Origin: Mytilus californianus
Lineage: Eukaryota > Mollusca > Bivalvia > Mytilida > Mytilidae
DNA length: 64,000 nt
Assembly (NCBI RefSeq): GCF_021869535.1
Contig: NW_026262738.1
Coordinates: 1 to 64,000 of the forward strand
Direction of reading: 5' to 3'
Positions 61,413-64,000 of the stretch are shown here, piece after piece (the stretch's first letter is position 1; each line of letters begins with the position of its first letter). The notes under the pieces were generated by a model that saw nothing but the letters and a program-made list of their open reading frames with translations, did not search any database and was not told the DNA's origin. The translations under genes and the position numbers were made by a program.

Positions 61413-61617
61413 AAAGATATTGTTGAAAGTGGCGTTAAACTTTCATATGAAGAAGTTAATTTTATTATCTTTGGGTCAGGAGGATATTTTGAAAATTGAG
61501 TATTCATTTTCACCTTTTGCAAAGCCTGCTAAATTATATCATGTATATGTTGGGCAATTATTTTTCGATTCCTTCATTTTGTTTTGCCTAACATTCACTA
61601 TACTCCACTTTCTCAAT

Positions 61618-61870
61618 TGTACGGTATATAAAAATGGGTGTCTGGGTCCATCCGTCGTTCTTTCGTTCGTTCGTCCTTCTGTTCATTCATTATATTAATA
61701 CCCAGATAATTGTAGACAATACGAATCACATACGGCTCGTGAAAAGTGGTTTTCTTAAACATTTAAACGTTACGCAGCAAGACAACCTTCTTCCAAGAAT
61801 TGGCACCAACTTTTAACTGGATTTTCCTCAAAACTGTGTTATTTAATGTGATGAGATTTATAGGAACCGT
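61618..61870 (+). repeat. Family F relative, partial
   Basis: The run cgttctttcgttcgttcgtc at about 61655 follows gggtgtctgggtccatccgt, and later come ttccaagaattggcaccaac and tgatgagatttataggaacc. The start resembles other family F copies and the rest is diverged. Confidence 0.5.
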
Positions 61871-62510
61871 CAACCAATTGTTACGCCATATAGGAGACTC
61901 CAAATAAGACAAAACCGCAAAGGGAAAAAAGAAAATGCAAAAAAAAAAATTAAATAGAAGAATTTCAGAATGTCAAGTTTATGTCGAACACGCCATCAGA
62001 CGTTTAAAACATTTAGGGTTGTCGGAACTTTATGGAGACATCCAAGACACGAATCAAATCAAATTGTTGAATTGTGTGCTGGACTTTTGGAGAGACAAAC
62101 TAAGTTAGTTGACTAATAAACATATTCTACTCATCATTTACTGTATATATTTGAACTTGTGGACGTAAAATCCGTCATTCCCATTCTTGACCCTAACATA
62201 TATTTTTTTTTAAGTTTTGTTTTGCACTCCTACATCAAACAAATACAAATGAATGTATGACGATCTACGAAAGGCCAATGCACGTCTTAAAATTTGGAGT
62301 CGACGTTAACCGTTCGCTTATTGTATCAAACACAAAGATAAACTTTACTACCCCGGATACTTTTCAATGCAATTGCATTTTGAGAAATTCCACACTTAAA
62401 TCTTGTATCGGTATTGTTATTTAACATCAGCGCAGTATTTAAATCTCTTTTCTAACACGTCTAATAGGCTAATCAATAAACAATTGTGGATTTCTGAGAC
62501 ATATATATAT
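61871..62510. other. Gene-free DNA
   Basis: Nothing recognised. Confidence 0.4.
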
Positions 62511-63445
62511 GACAACATTTTTCAAAAGACCAAATGAGTGAAAAAGTATATTTCAACAAAACGCATTTGACTAGCAGGTCGAACAACTGATGTTCTTAAA
62601 CCCCGCTGACTGCCATTGGCGATTGCCAAATAAACAGATGACAAGATGTAACAAAATAGATTTTATTATTAATTGATTACCAAACAGAAAACAATAAACC
62701 GCAAACATGAGGTGCAAAAATTTGTACACCATATCCGGATTTCGATACTTTTTCACTCATTTGGTCTTTTGGAAAATGTTGTTTGTGCTGTATTTAGACC
62801 CCTCTACCAAGAAATTTGTTTTGCATGCACTCCTATAGAAATTGCGGTTTTTATCCAACGCAATCATAGGTTTGAACGTTGTTTTCAATTTAGACTTGTT
62901 TATATTTTTTTCCGTTTGGGCTTGTAGTATATGTGCCTTCGGGTTTATATGATCCGTTCATCCTATTTTGACTCTTTCAAAATTTAAGAGTCTTTCCTAA
63001 ATTGAGGTTAATTATATTGCCTTCCAAATACCGTTTCGATTCCTAACATCACTGAAGAGACATTAATTGTCGAAATCCGGATATGGTGTACAAATTTTTG
63101 CACCTAATGTTTGCGGTTTACCATCTTTTCCGCAAGTTTATTGTTTTCTGTTTGGTAATGAATTAATATAAGATCTATTTTGTTACATCTTGTGATCCGT
63201 TTATTTGGCAATCACCAATAGCAGTCAGCAGGGTTTAAGAACATCAGTTGTTCGACCTGCTAGTCAATTGCGTTTTGTTAAAATATACCTTTTCACTCAT
63301 TTGGTCTTTTGGAAAATGTTGTTTGTGCTGTATTTAGACCCCTCTACCAAGAAAATTGTTTTGCATGCACACGTATAAAAATTGCGGTTTTAATCCAACG
63401 CAATCATAGGTTTGAACGTTGTTTTCAATTTAGACTTGTATATAT
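62511..63445. repeat. Nested inverted and direct duplication
   Basis: Left arm 62516-62745 is the reverse complement of about 63068-63325. Shared words include gactagcaggtcgaacaact, gttcttaaacc, gatgtaacaaaatag and ggtgcaaaaatttgtacacc. In addition 62746-62905 is repeated directly at about 63288-63440, with shared tttggtcttttggaaaatgt, tgtgctgtatttagacccct, aacgcaatcataggtttgaa and cgttgttttcaatttagact. Both duplications are a few percent diverged. The frames at 62673-62927 and 63309-63644 share a segment because of this duplication and are not independent evidence of a gene. Confidence 0.8.
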
Positions 63446-64000
63446 ATATATACTAGTATATAGTGACCATTTGGAGAATGTTACATTTTTTATAATAAAG
63501 ATTTTAGAATTTTCGATTTGCATGGATCCAAAACTACCCTATCATACACTCAGAGATCTAGTACTTGCAATAAGGCTTTGCTTCAATTTGCAGTTATATT
63601 TTAGGGAAGAAGATGTTTTTATGTTTACAGACGGACAGCAATGACAGCTTGTGACAGACGACAAGTGGACGATGAACATCAATTCTTAGCAATAGCTCAC
63701 ATCAACCGTTTGAATTATGTCAGATAAAAGAAATATTTTGAAGAGGAATCAGAATATCCAGTTCAACAATATGACGCTACATAATTTACGGCCATTGAAT
63801 GCTGAGAACGTTCCCCAATTCAGTTTACGAAATAAGTGTTTCTAAAACCAAAAGGTCCATTCAACTATCTTTCTTTCCTTTTGTATAATAGTGATGATGA
63901 ACGACTGGTGTTTAATGTCCATTGGACAATTACATACATCTCAGGACGAGATATGTATATAATCCTGCTTTGTACTAAATCGATTGTTTTTTTAACGTGC
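63446..64000. other. Gene-free DNA to the window end
   Basis: Nothing recognised after the TA run at 63440-63462. Confidence 0.4.

Noticed and set aside
61251..61698. Overlapping plus-strand frames of 82 and 92 codons
   Set aside because: They cross a family B fragment and a family F relative, so the frames come from repeats.
62673..63644. Two plus-strand frames sharing a near-identical 45-residue stretch
   Set aside because: The likeness is explained by the direct duplication of non-coding DNA. The shared peptide resembles no known protein.

Overview
The window looks like nuclear DNA of a marine bivalve, most likely a mussel of the genus Mytilus. It is AT-rich and almost free of open reading frames. 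It is packed with dispersed repeats that I recognise from mussel genomes (called families A to I here), bivalve tRNA-derived SINE sequence, a Penelope-like reverse-transcriptase relic, a LINE relic, and short exons with GT/AG splice sites. Nothing suggests bacterial, phage or organelle DNA: there are no operons, ribosome-binding sites, rRNA genes or CRISPR arrays. Species and family assignments rest on recall of repeat and protein families, not on a search.

Layout. 1-2.7 kb: intergenic DNA with two reverse copies of family A. 2.7-7.5 kb: about 25 badly decayed tandem units of about 165-172 bp, invaded by families A and B. 7.5-7.9 kb: family C, abutting a very uniform satellite array at 7.9-19.15 kb made of about 67 copies of a 169-bp unit. 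19.2-25.9 kb: sparse DNA with a 582-bp TTAA-flanked palindromic element, one possible 77-bp exon and bivalve repeats. 25.9-29.2 kb: a 3.27-kb fold-back element with long inverted arms and a perfect 9-bp target-site duplication. 29.8-31.6 kb: Penelope-like reverse-transcriptase relic and its tail. 33-39.3 kb: mixed copies of A, B and the Penelope tail.

40.1-51.4 kb holds the only convincing cellular gene. It lies on the minus strand and reads from high to low coordinates: Ig-like exon (51064-51374), Ig-like exon (49293-49588), Ig-like exon (48260-48595), fibronectin type III exon (44276-44581), then two small tail exons (about 41700-41775 and 40142-40229). The first tail exon encodes an ITAM-like pair of YxxL motifs, YESLGTKDAVEVYDDL. 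The four extracellular exons all have phase 1-1 boundaries. Three are broken: a 2-nt excess in a TA run, a 1-nt loss, and an in-frame TAA. The Ig exon at 48260-48595 and both tail exons are open. This is best read as a recently inactivated member of a large bivalve family of Ig/FN3 membrane receptors, or an intact gene carrying sequencing errors. I could not find a transmembrane exon or a signal-peptide exon. Its introns carry a LINE relic (about 44.8-46.9 kb) and a 160-bp-period bivalve repeat (47.0-48.2 kb).

51.4-64 kb: no gene recognised. It holds a tRNA-derived SINE (51.76-51.96 kb), several bivalve repeats, a small minisatellite, and a mixed inverted/direct duplication at 62.5-63.4 kb. 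The main scientific interest lies in the two abutting arrays of near-equal period, the fold-back element, and the ITAM-bearing Ig/FN3 locus with its countable lesions.
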